Made by a program: the position numbers and the translations under genes
Notes under the pieces: generated by a model
Database searches by the model: none
The model's input: the letters and a program-made list of their open reading frames with translations, nothing else
What the model was told of the DNA's origin: nothing
In this document: in pieces, positions 25,987-35,038 of the stretch
How positions within the stretch are numbered: the stretch's first letter is position 1
Layout of the letters: each line of letters starts with the position of its first letter
NCBI GenBank assembly: GCA_036389485.1
Contig: DASVPR010000015.1
Coordinates: 1-64,000 of the forward strand
Origin: CADCVT01 sp036389485
Lineage (GTDB): Bacteria; Actinomycetota; Thermoleophilia; Solirubrobacterales; Solirubrobacteraceae
Direction of reading: 5' to 3'
Length of the DNA: 64,000 nt

Positions 25987-26610
25987 ATGCCGCTCATCCC
26001 CGTCGTCGTCGAGCAGGACTCGCGCGGCGAGCGCTCGTTCGACATCTACTCGCGCCTGCTGCGCGAGCGCGTCGTCTTCATCGGCACCGCGATCGACGAC
26101 CAGGTCGCGAACCTCGTCGTCGCCCAGCTGCTCCACCTCGAGGCCGACGACCCCGACAAGGACATCTCGATCTACATCAACTCTCCGGGCGGCGTCGTCT
26201 ACGCCGGCCTGGCGATCTACGACGCGATGCAGTTCATCAAGCCCGACGTCCAGACCACGTGCGTCGGTGTGGCGATGTCGATGGGGTCGCTGCTCCTCGC
26301 CGGCGGGACCAAGGGGAAGCGGTTCGCGCTGCCCAACAGCCGGATCCTGCTGCACCAGCCGTCCGGCGGGTTCCAGGGCCAGGCCGCCGACATCGAGATC
26401 CACGCCCGCGAGGTCCTCGCCCTGCGCGAGCGGACCGAGGAGATCTACGCGGAGCACACCGGCCGCTCGATCGAGGACGTCCACGACGTCATGGAGCGCG
26501 ACCGGTTCTTCACGCCCCAGCAGGCCGTGGAGTACGGGCTGGTCGACTCGGTGCTCGAGTCGCGCGCCGCGGTGAACGGGAACGGGAACGGCGCCGCGCC
26601 GGCGCGCTGA
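25987..26610 (+). CDS. clpP: ATP-dependent Clp protease proteolytic subunit ClpP
   Basis: 207 residues with catalytic triad S98 (GVAMSMGS), H123 (RILLHQPSGG) and D172 (ERDRFFTP). YINSPGGVVYAGLAIYD forms the handle and pore region. It forms the barrel-shaped peptidase working with ClpX or ClpC, neither of which is in the window. The Asn/Gly-rich tail (NGNGNGAAPAR) is extra. Location between murC and ftsQ and pairing with a small DNA-binding gene are unusual; most actinobacteria carry clpP genes in tandem next to clpX. Confidence 0.95.
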   Translation: MPLIPVVVEQDSRGERSFDIYSRLLRERVVFIGTAIDDQVANLVVAQLLHLEADDPDKDISIYINSPGGVVYAGLAIYDAMQFIKPDVQTTCVGVAMSMGSLLLAGGTKGKRFALPNSRILLHQPSGGFQGQAADIEIHAREVLALRERTEEIYAEHTGRSIEDVHDVMERDRFFTPQQAVEYGLVDSVLESRAAVNGNGNGAAPAR

Positions 26611-26667
26611 GGCGCGCGTCGCGGGCGGGGGAGGAATCGCGGGGCGAGCGGCGAAGCACGCCCGTGG

Positions 26668-27507
26668 ATGCGCCGCCTGTCCACCCTCCCGCGCCGCGGG
26701 TGGCTGCTCGCCGCCGCCGGCGCGGTCGTCCTCCTCGTCGCCGCCGGCTTCTGGCTGCGCGACTCGTCGCTGGTCGCGGTCGACGAGGTCACGATCACGG
26801 GCGCGAGCGGCCCGGACGCCCCGAAGATCGAGGCGGCGCTGCGCGCGGTCGCCCGCGACATGACGACGCTCCACATCCGCGAGGACGAGCTGCGGCAGGC
26901 CGTCGAGTCGTTCCCGACCGTCGGCGACCTGAAGGTGGAGGGCGACTTCCCCGACGCGCTGCGGATCGAGGTCGTCGAGCGCGAGCCGGTGGCGGTCGTC
27001 CGCGAGGGGGAGGCCCGCCTCCCGGTGACGGCGGGCGGCACCGTGCTGCGGGGCGCCACCGCGCCCGACGACCTCCCGATGATCGACGACAAGGACGCCG
27101 ACGACGTGCTCGAGCTGCTGGGCGCCGCGCCGAAGCCGCTCCTGCGCCGCGCCGAGCGCGCGTTCTCCGGCCCGCGCGGCCTCACCGTCCGGATGGCCGA
27201 CGGCCCCGACCTCTACTTCGGCACCGCCGCCGACCTCGAGCGGAAGTGGGCCGCCGCCGCCCGCGTCCTCGCCGACCCGACCGCGGAAGGCGCGACGTAC
27301 GTCGACGTGCGCGTCCCGGCGCGCAGCGCCGCCGGCGGTCTCGCGCCGATCGACGACGAGGAGGACGAGGCGACCGCGGAGGAGCTCGCGCCCGGCGCGA
27401 CGACCGGCGCGCCCGCGCCCGGCGTGACGCCCCAGGCCGACCCGGCCACGACCGCCACGACACCCGCCGTGGGGGGCGGGGAGGAGACCGCCGGAGCGAC
27501 GCCATGA
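26668..27507 (+). CDS. ftsQ: Cell division protein FtsQ
   Basis: 279 residues: a short basic N-terminus, one membrane helix (about 12-28), a POTRA domain (about 37-108, VDEVTITGASGPDAPKIEAAL to RIEVVEREPVAVV) and a beta domain to about 220. An acidic, then Thr/Pro/Ala-rich tail follows. It links FtsL/FtsB to the divisome. Located just before ftsZ, as in other actinobacteria, but separated from murC by three foreign genes. The stop overlaps a 13-codon ORF (ATGA). Confidence 0.88.
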   Translation: MRRLSTLPRRGWLLAAAGAVVLLVAAGFWLRDSSLVAVDEVTITGASGPDAPKIEAALRAVARDMTTLHIREDELRQAVESFPTVGDLKVEGDFPDALRIEVVEREPVAVVREGEARLPVTAGGTVLRGATAPDDLPMIDDKDADDVLELLGAAPKPLLRRAERAFSGPRGLTVRMADGPDLYFGTAADLERKWAAAARVLADPTAEGATYVDVRVPARSAAGGLAPIDDEEDEATAEELAPGATTGAPAPGVTPQADPATTATTPAVGGGEETAGATP

Positions 27508-27545
27508 GCACCCGCCGCGAACCCTCAAGTTCGAGTCGAGCTTGA
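27504..27545 (+). other. 13-codon ORF containing an inverted repeat, after ftsQ
   Basis: ATG 27504 overlaps the ftsQ stop (ATGA); the ORF ends at 27545. The sequence 27525-27545 folds back on itself with a 10-bp stem including one G-T pair (TCAAG to CTTGA ends). It may serve as a weak transcription terminator or attenuator between ftsQ and the ftsZ promoter. No T-run follows. Confidence 0.35.
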
Positions 27546-27624
27546 ATGCACCAGGATCGCGTTTCTCCTGCTCATGTCGAGGGTTGCGCGATCTGCAACT
27601 GTCGTTGCACCGCTAGACTCCGCG

Positions 27625-27654
27625 TTGACTTTCGTCGTTGCCCGTGCATACCGT
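27625..27654 (+). promoter_or_regulatory. Candidate ftsZ promoter
   Basis: TTGACT (27625-27630) and TACCGT (27649-27654) with an 18-base spacer match the -35/-10 pattern of the main sigma factor. They lie about 70 bases before the ftsZ ATG. The 215-base gap after ftsQ is more AT-rich than its surroundings, fitting an independent ftsZ promoter, as known in other actinobacteria. Confidence 0.45.
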
Positions 27655-27721
27655 GGCTTGCGCCCTCCGGGGCCTGTCGGGCTGGAAACCCTCAACGCTA
27701 ACTCAAGGGTCGGACGCCAAC

Positions 27722-28807
27722 ATGGAATCCAGCGGCAGCTATCTCGCCGTCATCAAGGTCGTAGGTGTCGGCGGTGGCGGCACCAACGCGGTCAACCGCA
27801 TGGTCGACGCCGGCCTGCGAGGGGTCGAGTTCATCGCTGCCAACACCGATGCGCAGGCGCTCGCGATGTGCGACGCCGACATCAAGCTCAACATCGGGCA
27901 CGAGCTCACGAAGGGCCTCGGCGCGGGCGCGAACCCCGACGTCGGGACCGGCGCAGCGCACGAGTCGCGCGACGACATCAAGGAGGCGCTCAAGGGCGCG
28001 GACATGGTGTTCGTCACCGCGGGCGAGGGCGGCGGCACGGGCACGGGCGCCGCGCCCGTCATCGCCGAGATCGCCAAGGAGGAGATCGGCGCGCTGACCG
28101 TCGGCGTCGTCACGAAGCCGTTCGGCTTCGAGGGGACGCAGCGGACGCGCCAGGCCGAGGAGGGCATCAACCGCCTGCGCGAGGTCGTCGACACGCTGAT
28201 CGTCATCCCGAACGAGAAGCTGCTCGCGATCGTCGAGCGGCGCACATCGATCCTGGACGCGTTCCGGCTCGCGGACGACGTCCTGCGCCAGGGCGTGCAG
28301 GGCATCACCGACCTGATCACGATCCCCGGCCTCATCAACCTCGACTTCGCCGACGTGCGCACGATCATGTCCGACGCCGGGTCGGCGCTCATGGGCATCG
28401 GCATGGGCTCGGGCGAGAGCCGCGCCGCGGAGGCCGCGAAGACCGCCATCTCCAGTCCGCTCCTCGAGGAGTCGGTGGAGGGCGCGACCGGCGTGCTCCT
28501 CAACATCACCGGCGGCCGCGACCTCGGCCTCTTCGAGGTCAACGAGGCCGCGGAGATCGTGGCGTCGGCCTCGAGCAGCGACTCGAACATCATCTTCGGC
28601 GCGGTCATCGACGAGACGATGGGCGAGGACGTCCGCGTCACGGTCATCGCCACCGGCTTCGATCGCGCGGGTCGCCCGCGCGCGGTGCGCGACGAGCTGC
28701 GCACCGGCCGCCGCGACCGCGAGGTCCGCCTCGACGACCGCCAGCGCTCCTCGCTCGAGATCAGCGACGACGAGATCGACATCCCGCCCTTCCTGCGGGA
28801 TCGCTGA
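27722..28807 (+). CDS. ftsZ: Cell division GTPase FtsZ
   Basis: 361 residues. It starts with LAVIKVVGVGGGGTNAVNRM and has the tubulin signature GGGTGTGAAP, a synergy-loop region NLDFADVRTIMSDAGSALMG and the linker after about residue 320. The end DDEIDIPPFLRDR is the conserved C-terminal peptide that binds membrane anchors. It polymerises into the Z-ring. No ftsA is present in the cluster, as is usual in actinobacteria, so SepF or similar must anchor it. Confidence 0.98.
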   Translation: MESSGSYLAVIKVVGVGGGGTNAVNRMVDAGLRGVEFIAANTDAQALAMCDADIKLNIGHELTKGLGAGANPDVGTGAAHESRDDIKEALKGADMVFVTAGEGGGTGTGAAPVIAEIAKEEIGALTVGVVTKPFGFEGTQRTRQAEEGINRLREVVDTLIVIPNEKLLAIVERRTSILDAFRLADDVLRQGVQGITDLITIPGLINLDFADVRTIMSDAGSALMGIGMGSGESRAAEAAKTAISSPLLEESVEGATGVLLNITGGRDLGLFEVNEAAEIVASASSSDSNIIFGAVIDETMGEDVRVTVIATGFDRAGRPRAVRDELRTGRRDREVRLDDRQRSSLEISDDEIDIPPFLRDR

Positions 28808-28908
28808 GACGCCGGCGGCGACGCGCCGCAAACTGGACGATCATCGCTAGGAAGATCACCACTTTCGGGGATTGCTTTCCGTCCTCGAACCCTGAGAGGG
28901 TCGGTTTC

Positions 28909-29052
28909 ATGCAGAAGCCGGCCAAGATGACCACGGACGAACTGGCGGAGCACCTGTCGCTGCTGAAGGTGGCGTCACGCGAGGACCTGGACGAGCTCCT
29001 CACCGACCTGCTCTGCCACGTCTACCGGACCAAGGACTCGCAGAACAGCTAG
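28909..29052 (+). CDS. Small 47-residue protein of unknown function
   Basis: ATG 28909 is preceded by GAGAGGG, a good ribosome site sitting in a small ACCCT-GAG-AGGGT hairpin. The peptide is helical and charged (TTDELAEHLSLLKVASREDLDELLTDLL). The 100 bases between ftsZ and this ORF are more AT-rich than average and could hold a promoter. No family recognised; it may be a real small protein. Confidence 0.45.
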   Translation: MQKPAKMTTDELAEHLSLLKVASREDLDELLTDLLCHVYRTKDSQNS

Positions 29053-29081
29053 CGCTGCCCGCGCGCCCTCAGCCGTCTCGT

Positions 29082-29103
29082 CCGCGCAACGCTCACTGCG
29101 CGG
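29082..29103. terminator. Hairpin between small genes
   Basis: CCGCGCA (29082-29088) and TGCGCGG (29097-29103) form a 7-bp stem with an 8-base loop. It lies 30 bases after the 47-residue ORF and just before the GTG of the next gene. No T-run, so its role as a terminator is tentative. Confidence 0.35.
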
Positions 29104-29112
29104 AGTAGAGTC

Positions 29113-29754
29113 GTGATCGTGTCGCTCCGGGGACGGTACGCGGAGGCGAGGGCGCGGCTGGAGGAGCGCGCCGCGGAGCGGTTCGTCCGGTGGGCCGCCG
29201 GTGACACCGCGATGGTCCTGCTCGCGGTCGTCGCCTTCGCGCTCGGGGTCATGGGGATCGTCTTCGCGGTCCTCATCGGCGGCGGCATCGAGTGGGGGCT
29301 GCGGGCGTTCGACGTCCACGGGCGCGTCTCGGAGCCCTTCTTCTCGGCCCTTGCCGGCCTCATGCCGGTCCTGGCCATCGGCCTCCTGATCCAGCTGGCG
29401 ACGCTGCTCGGAGCCGGCCTGCGTCGGCTGCCGGAGGCTCCGCCCCGGTTGGCCGACCTCCTAGTCGCTCGGGGCGCTCCCCGCGCGCAGGCCGAGGAGC
29501 TGGTCAGCGTACGCACGCAGGCCGAGGAGCTGGTCAGGGAGGTGGTCGGCCGCGCGGTCCTCTTCGTGATCCTGCCCGTTGCCGCCGGGCTGGCGGTGCA
29601 GTTCACCGCCACGGAGGGTGTCGTCCTCTACTGCCTCGCGGCCGGCGTCGACGCACGCGGCGTCGCGATCGTCCTCGGCGCCGAGGTCGGGATCATCTTC
29701 GCCCACATGATCCTGTTCAGCATCGCGTTTGGCGTCCTCCGCGGCGGCCCTTGA
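29113..29754 (+). CDS. Membrane protein of unknown function
   Basis: 213 residues from GTG. Four to five hydrophobic helices are visible (about 33-58, 74-100, 140-160, 165-180 and 190-208), with a charged cytoplasmic-looking stretch at 105-138. That stretch contains a duplicated 10-residue unit (TQAEELV type) encoded by a 30-base direct repeat. No family recognised. It stands alone upstream of the terC leader. Confidence 0.5.
   Translation: MIVSLRGRYAEARARLEERAAERFVRWAAGDTAMVLLAVVAFALGVMGIVFAVLIGGGIEWGLRAFDVHGRVSEPFFSALAGLMPVLAIGLLIQLATLLGAGLRRLPEAPPRLADLLVARGAPRAQAEELVSVRTQAEELVREVVGRAVLFVILPVAAGLAVQFTATEGVVLYCLAAGVDARGVAIVLGAEVGIIFAHMILFSIAFGVLRGGP
29486..29537 (+). repeat. In-frame 30-base direct repeat
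   Basis: A 22-base core starting CGCAGGCCGAGGAGC occurs at 29486-29507 and 29516-29537. It duplicates a 10-residue helix segment (QAEELV) in the membrane protein gene. Confidence 0.8.
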
Positions 29755-29786
29755 CCTCGCCGCCCGCGCGCTACCCTGGACGGAGT

Positions 29787-29878
29787 CGAAGGGAAGTATC
29801 CCGACGGCGGGCGAACGTCAGCACGGCCTCCCGAAGGCCCGGCGCCCGCGGCCCCCTGCAGGGGCGGAGAAACCTTCG
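29787..29878 (+). promoter_or_regulatory. Structured leader RNA upstream of terC, possibly a manganese (yybP-ykoY-like) riboswitch
   Basis: The 161-base gap before terC holds a nested fold. CGAAGG (29787-29792) pairs with CCTTCG (29873-29878) to close it. Inside are GGGAAGTATCCC near 29791, a GGCC-loop-GGCC hairpin (near 29825-29838), and CCCCTGCAGGGG near 29853. Known manganese riboswitches precede many TerC/Alx-family genes and have a GGGGAGTA loop; the match here is partial. Another metal- or pH-responsive leader class is possible. Confidence 0.5.
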
Positions 29879-29915
29879 CGCGTTGTGACCATCAACCCGC
29901 GAAGGAGCCCGTCCC

Positions 29916-30773
29916 ATGTCCTGGATCGCCCTGATCCTCGCCATCGCCGTCCTGCTGGCCGTCGACCTCGCCGTCTTCCGCGGCGAGATGTCCGCCCGGC
30001 GCGCCGCCGCGGCGAGCGCAGCGTGGATCGCGATCTCGCTCGCGTTCTTCGGCGTCCTGCTCGCGACCGGCGACAGCGAAGACGCGACCGCCTACCTCGC
30101 CGGCTACCTGGTCGAGAAGAGCTTGTCGCTCGACAACGTCTTCGTCTTCCTGCTCGTCTTCACGAGCTTCGGCGTCGCGGCGGCGGAGCGCCACCGGCTG
30201 CTGACCTACGGGATCGTCGGCGCGCTGTTCCTCCGGCTGATCTTCATCGTCGTGGGCGCCGCCGTCCTGCACGCCTTCGGCTGGGTGAGCTTCGTGTTCG
30301 CGGCGCTGCTGCTGTGGACGGCGTGGCGGATGTTCCGCCACCGCCACGACCACGCCGGCGAGGCGGGCGTCGTGGAGAGGCTGCGCGGGAAGCTGCCCGC
30401 CGCGGGCGCCGCCCTCGCCGCGATCGCGGTGGTCGACGTGATCTTCGCGATCGACTCGGTGCCCGCCGTCCTCGCCATCACCGACGACGCCTACATCGTC
30501 TTCGCCGCCAACGCGTTCGCGCTGCTCGGCCTGCGGCCGCTGTTCTTCCTCGTCTCCGACCTCGTCGAGCGGCTCTACTACCTCAAGACCGCGCTCGCGG
30601 CCCTGCTCGCGTTCATCGGGACCAAGATGGCGCTCGGCGAGCTGGTCGGGAAGATCGGGCCCGAGATCAGCCTGCCCGTCATCGCCGCGATCCTCGGCAC
30701 GGGGACGGTCGCCTCGCTGTTGCGCGAGCGCAGGGTCCGACGGCGGGACCCGTTGGTAGCCTCGGCGGGCTGA
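29916..30773 (+). CDS. TerC/Alx-family membrane protein
   Basis: 285 residues with about eight membrane helices. Family motifs are LVEKSLSLDNVFVFLLVFTSF, VFAIDSVPAVLAITDDAYIVFAAN (the acidic pair in helices thought to bind metal) and LGLRPLFFL, ending in a charged tail. Members export manganese or protect secreted proteins from metal stress. The start is ATG 29916, after GAAGGAG. The stop overlaps the gcvT start (TGATG), which links it to the glycine cleavage genes. Confidence 0.92.
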   Translation: MSWIALILAIAVLLAVDLAVFRGEMSARRAAAASAAWIAISLAFFGVLLATGDSEDATAYLAGYLVEKSLSLDNVFVFLLVFTSFGVAAAERHRLLTYGIVGALFLRLIFIVVGAAVLHAFGWVSFVFAALLLWTAWRMFRHRHDHAGEAGVVERLRGKLPAAGAALAAIAVVDVIFAIDSVPAVLAITDDAYIVFAANAFALLGLRPLFFLVSDLVERLYYLKTALAALLAFIGTKMALGELVGKIGPEISLPVIAAILGTGTVASLLRERRVRRRDPLVASAG

Positions 30774-31849
30774 TGGCCACGCCCGCCGACACGCTCAAGC
30801 GCACGCCGCTCCACGAGCGTCACGTGCAGGCCGGGGCGAGGATGGTGCCGTTCGCGGGCTGGGACATGCCGGTCCAGTACGAGGGCGTCCGGCAGGAGCA
30901 CCTGACGGTGCGCAGCGCGTGCGGCGTCTTCGACGTCAGCCACATGGGCGAGATCGAGACGCGCGGCCCCGGAGCGCAGGCGCTGCTCCAGCGGCTGCTC
31001 TCGAACGACGTCGGCAAGCTCGGCGTCGGCGGAGCGCAGTACAGCGTGCTCTGCCGCGAGGACGGCGGGGTCCTCGACGACCTCTTCACCTACCGGCTCG
31101 ACGAGGACCGCTACCTGACGGTCACGAACGCCTCGAACCACGAGAAGGACCTCGCCTGGTTCCGCCGCCATGCGGGTGACGTGGAGGTCGTCGACCGGGC
31201 GGAGGAGCTGGCGATGCTCGCGGTGCAGGGTCCCGAGGCGCGCGGCATCGTCGCGGAGCTGGCCGAGCGCGAGCTGCCGGCGAGGTTCAAGACCGCGACC
31301 CTCCGCGTCGCGGGCGCGGAGGTGCTGGTGTGCGGCACCGGCTACACGGGCGAGGACGGCGTCGAGCTTCTGATCCCACCCGGCGACGCGACGCGGGTGT
31401 GGGACGCGCTGGTCGAGGGAGGCGCGGCGCCCGTCGGCCTCGCCGCGCGCGACACCCTGCGCCTCGAGGTCTGCTTCCACCTCTACGGCAACGACCTGAT
31501 GGAGGAGCGCGGGCCGATCGAGGCGGGCCTCGGCTGGTGCTGCAAGGAGGACACCGGCTTCATCGGCGCCGAGGCCGTCGCGAAGGTGCGTGGCGACGGC
31601 CCGCGGGAGAAGCTCGCGCCGTTCGTGTTGACCGGCGGCGGCATCGCCCGGCAGGGCAACGAGGTCGTCGGCGGGGGCGTCGTCACCAGCGGCACGATGA
31701 GCCCGTCGCTCGAGGTCGGGATCGGCATGGCGTACCTGCCCGCCGAGAAGGCCGAGGCCGGCACGAGCATCGAGATCGACGTCCGCGGGAAGGTCCGGCC
31801 CGCGCGCGTGGAGACCAAGCCCCTGTACCGACCCCAGGAGAGCAGCTAG
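30773..31849 (+). CDS. gcvT: Aminomethyltransferase GcvT (glycine cleavage T protein)
   Basis: 358 residues. Motifs include LHERHVQAGARMVPFAGWDMPVQY, the catalytic Asp region VFDVSHMGEI, NDVGKLGVGGAQYSVL, YTGEDGVEL and the C-terminal ARDTLRLEVCFHLYGND. It transfers the methylene group from the H-protein to tetrahydrofolate. First gene of a complete gcvT-H-PA-PB run with overlapping or abutting junctions. Its start overlaps terC, so terC and glycine cleavage share a transcript here. Confidence 0.96.
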   Translation: MATPADTLKRTPLHERHVQAGARMVPFAGWDMPVQYEGVRQEHLTVRSACGVFDVSHMGEIETRGPGAQALLQRLLSNDVGKLGVGGAQYSVLCREDGGVLDDLFTYRLDEDRYLTVTNASNHEKDLAWFRRHAGDVEVVDRAEELAMLAVQGPEARGIVAELAERELPARFKTATLRVAGAEVLVCGTGYTGEDGVELLIPPGDATRVWDALVEGGAAPVGLAARDTLRLEVCFHLYGNDLMEERGPIEAGLGWCCKEDTGFIGAEAVAKVRGDGPREKLAPFVLTGGGIARQGNEVVGGGVVTSGTMSPSLEVGIGMAYLPAEKAEAGTSIEIDVRGKVRPARVETKPLYRPQESS

Positions 31850-32236
31850 ATGGCCGACGCCTCGTACCCCGACGACCTGCTGTACCACCCGGACCACGAC
31901 TGGGTGCGCCTCGACGGCGACACGGCGACGTTCGGGATCACCTGGTTCGCGCAGGACGCGCTGGGCGAGGTCGTCTTCTTCGACCCGCCGGAGGTCGGCG
32001 CCGGCGTCACGGCGGGGGAGTCGTACGCTGAGGTGGAGTCGGTCAAGGCGGTCTCCGACGTCATCGCGCCCCTCAGCGGCGAGATCGTCGAGGTCAACAT
32101 CGCCCTGGGCGACGCCCCCGAGACGATCAACGACGACCCGTACGGCGAGGGCTGGCTGGTGAAGGTCAAGCTCTCCGACCCGGCCGAGAAGGACGGGCTC
32201 CTCGACGCCGCCGCGTACGTGCAGACCCTGGAATGA
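31850..32236 (+). CDS. gcvH: Glycine cleavage system H protein
   Basis: 128 residues. The lipoyl attachment site is K66 in SYAEVESVKAVSDVIAPLSG. It carries the aminomethyl group between P, T and L proteins. ATG immediately follows the gcvT stop. It ends in an ATGA overlap with gcvPA. Confidence 0.97.
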   Translation: MADASYPDDLLYHPDHDWVRLDGDTATFGITWFAQDALGEVVFFDPPEVGAGVTAGESYAEVESVKAVSDVIAPLSGEIVEVNIALGDAPETINDDPYGEGWLVKVKLSDPAEKDGLLDAAAYVQTLE

Positions 32237-33579
32237 GCCGCTACACCGCCGTCACCCCCGAAGACCTGCGCGAGATGCTCGCGACGATCGGCGTCGGCTC
32301 GATCGACGAGCTGTTCGACCGGCAGGTCCCGGCGGGGGTTCGCCTCGGGCGGCCCCTCGACCTGCCGGCGGGCCTCCCGGAGCAGGCGGTGTACGAGCAC
32401 CTGCGCGACCTGGCGGCGAAGAACACGTCGACCGAGGACGAGATCACGTTCCTCGGCGCCGGCATGTACGACACCTACGTCCCCGCGATCGTCGACATGC
32501 TGATGGAGCGCTCGGAGTTCCTGACGCCCTACACGCCCTACCAGCCCGAGATCTCCCAGGGCGGGCTGCAGGTCATGTTCGAGTACCAGACGGCGATCAG
32601 CGAGCTGACGGCGCTGCCGGTCTCCAACGCCTCGGTCTACGAGGGGCCCTCCGCGCTCGGCGCCGCCGGGTACCTCGCGAAGCTGGCCAACGGCAGGCGC
32701 CGGTTCGTGATCAGCGCCGGCGTCCATCCGCACAGCCGCGAGACGCTGCGCACGATGGCGCACGGCTACGAGATGGAGGTCGCCGAGGTCCCGCTGCGCG
32801 ACGGCGTGACCGACCGCGACGCGTGGCACGACGCGATCGACGGCGACACGAGCGCCGTGTTCCTGCAGCAGCCCAACTTCCTCGGCGCCGTCGAGGACGT
32901 CGAGGCGCTGGCGGTGGACGAGCCGGTGGTCGTGGCCCAGGTCGACCCGCTGACGCTCGGGATCCTCAAGCCGCCGGGCGAGTGCGGGGTGGACGTGGCG
33001 GTCGGCGAGGGCCAGCAGCTCGGCAACCGTCTGGATTACGGAGGCCCGTCGTTCGGGTTCTTCGCCGCCACCGAGGCCTACCTGCGCCGGATGCCCGGGC
33101 GCATCGCGGGGGAGACGAAGGACGTCGACGGCAGGCGCGGGTTCGTGCTGACGCTGCAGACGCGCGAGCAGCACATCCGCCGCGAGCGGGCCACGTCGAA
33201 CATCTGCACCGCGCAGGCGCTGAACGCGCTTGGCGGCGTCGTCTACCTGAGCTGGCTGGGCCGCCGCGGGATCGTCGAGCTGGGCGAGCTGCTGCTGCAG
33301 CGCACGGCGTACGCGCGCGAGCGGCTCGCGGCGCTCGACGGCGTCGAGCTGCTGCACGAGCAGCCGGTGGTCCGCGAGTTCGCGGTGCGGCTCGACGCGC
33401 CGGTGGAGCGTGTGATCGCTCGCTGCCAGGACCAGGGCGTGAACCCCGGCCTGGCCCTGGACGACGGCTTGCTGGTCGCGCTCACGGAGCGCCGATCGCG
33501 CGCGGACATCGACCGGCTCGCCGACGTCCTCGGCGCGGCGGTCGCCGCCGAGCGCCGCCGCGTGGAGGTGCCCGCGTGA
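32233..33579 (+). CDS. gcvPA: Glycine decarboxylase subunit 1 (P protein, N-terminal type)
   Basis: 448 residues. The sequence starts RYTAVTPEDLREMLATIGV and contains FLGAGMYDTYVPAIVD, TPYTPYQPEISQGGLQ, FEYQTAISELTALPVSNASV, and GGPSFGFFAATE. This split form of glycine decarboxylase pairs with subunit 2, encoded by the next gene with a GTGA overlap. Together they release CO2 from glycine and load the H protein. Confidence 0.96.
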   Translation: MSRYTAVTPEDLREMLATIGVGSIDELFDRQVPAGVRLGRPLDLPAGLPEQAVYEHLRDLAAKNTSTEDEITFLGAGMYDTYVPAIVDMLMERSEFLTPYTPYQPEISQGGLQVMFEYQTAISELTALPVSNASVYEGPSALGAAGYLAKLANGRRRFVISAGVHPHSRETLRTMAHGYEMEVAEVPLRDGVTDRDAWHDAIDGDTSAVFLQQPNFLGAVEDVEALAVDEPVVVAQVDPLTLGILKPPGECGVDVAVGEGQQLGNRLDYGGPSFGFFAATEAYLRRMPGRIAGETKDVDGRRGFVLTLQTREQHIRRERATSNICTAQALNALGGVVYLSWLGRRGIVELGELLLQRTAYARERLAALDGVELLHEQPVVREFAVRLDAPVERVIARCQDQGVNPGLALDDGLLVALTERRSRADIDRLADVLGAAVAAERRRVEVPA

Positions 33580-35038
33580 GCGACACGCTGACGATCTTCG
33601 AGAAGGGCCGGGAGGGGCGCCGTGCGTTCGTCGCGCCCGAGCTGGACGTCCCCGAGCGGCCGAAGGACGAGCTGCTGCCGCCGCGCTTCCGGCGCGCCGA
33701 GGCGCCGCGGCTGCCGGAGGTCTCCGAGCCCGAGATCGTCCGCCACTACGTGAACCTGTCGAAGCGCAACTTCGACCTGGACTCCGGCTTCTATCCGCTC
33801 GGGTCGTGCACGATGAAGCACAACCCGCGCCTGCACGAGCGCGTCGCGGCGCTGCCGGGCTACGCGCGGCTGCACCCGCTGCAGGACCCGAAGCGGGCCC
33901 AGGGCGCGCTCGAGCTGATGTGGAACCTCGAGCGAGCGCTGTCGGAGATCAGCGGCCTGCCGCACGTCTCGCTCCAGCCGAGCGCGGGCTCGCACGGCGA
34001 GCTCGCCGGCGTCCTGCTCACCCGCGCCTACCACGAGGACCGCGGCCAGACGCGGCACAAGGTCCTCACCCCGGACACCGCCCACGGCACCAACCCGGCG
34101 ACGGTGACGATGGCCGGCCTGGAGGTCGTGAAGGTGGGGACGAACGAGCACGGCGGCGTCGACCTCGACGACCTGCGCGAGAAGGCCGACGAGGACGTCG
34201 CGCTGCTGATGCTCACCAACCCGAACACGCTCGGGCTCTTCGACCCCAACATCGAGGAGATCGCGAAGATCGTCCACGACGTCGGGGCGATCCTCTACTA
34301 CGACGGCGCGAACCTGAACGCGGTCATGGGGCGGACGCGGCCGGGCGACATGGGCTTCGACATCGTCCACTTCAACCTCCACAAGACGTTCACGCAGCCG
34401 CACGGCGGGGGCGGGCCGGGCAGCGGGCCGATCGCCGTGTCCGACCGCATCGAGCCGTACCTGATGGTGCCCCGCGTCGTGAAGCGCACCGAGGGCTTCG
34501 CGCTGACCGAGGACGCGCCGAAGTCCATCGGGCGCCTGCGCGGCTTCCAGGGGAACTTCGGCACGTTCGTGCGCTCCTACGCGTACATCCGCTCGCTCGG
34601 CGCCGAGGGCCTGCAGGACGCCTCGGAGACGGCGGTGCTGAACGCGAACTACCTGCTCGCGCGCCTGCGGCAGGAGTGCGGCGACCTGCTGCCCGTCGCC
34701 TTCGGCGAGCGCGGCTGCCTGCACGAGTTCTGCCTGTCCGGCGCGCCGATGAAGCGCGAGCTGCAGATCAAGACGCTCGACCTCGCCAAGCGCCTGCTCG
34801 ACCACGGGTTCCACCCGCCCACGGTCTACTTCCCGCTGCTCGTCGACGAGGCGCTGCTCATCGAGCCGACGGAGACCGAGACGAAGGAAACGCTGGACGA
34901 GTTCGCCGAGGCCATCGCGTCGATCCTCCGCGAGGCGCGCGAGGACCCCGAGATCGCCCGCAACGCGCCGTACGACACGCCGGTGCGGCGGCTGGACGAG
35001 GCCGGCGCGGCCAAGCGGCCCGTCATCCGCCAGCCGCT

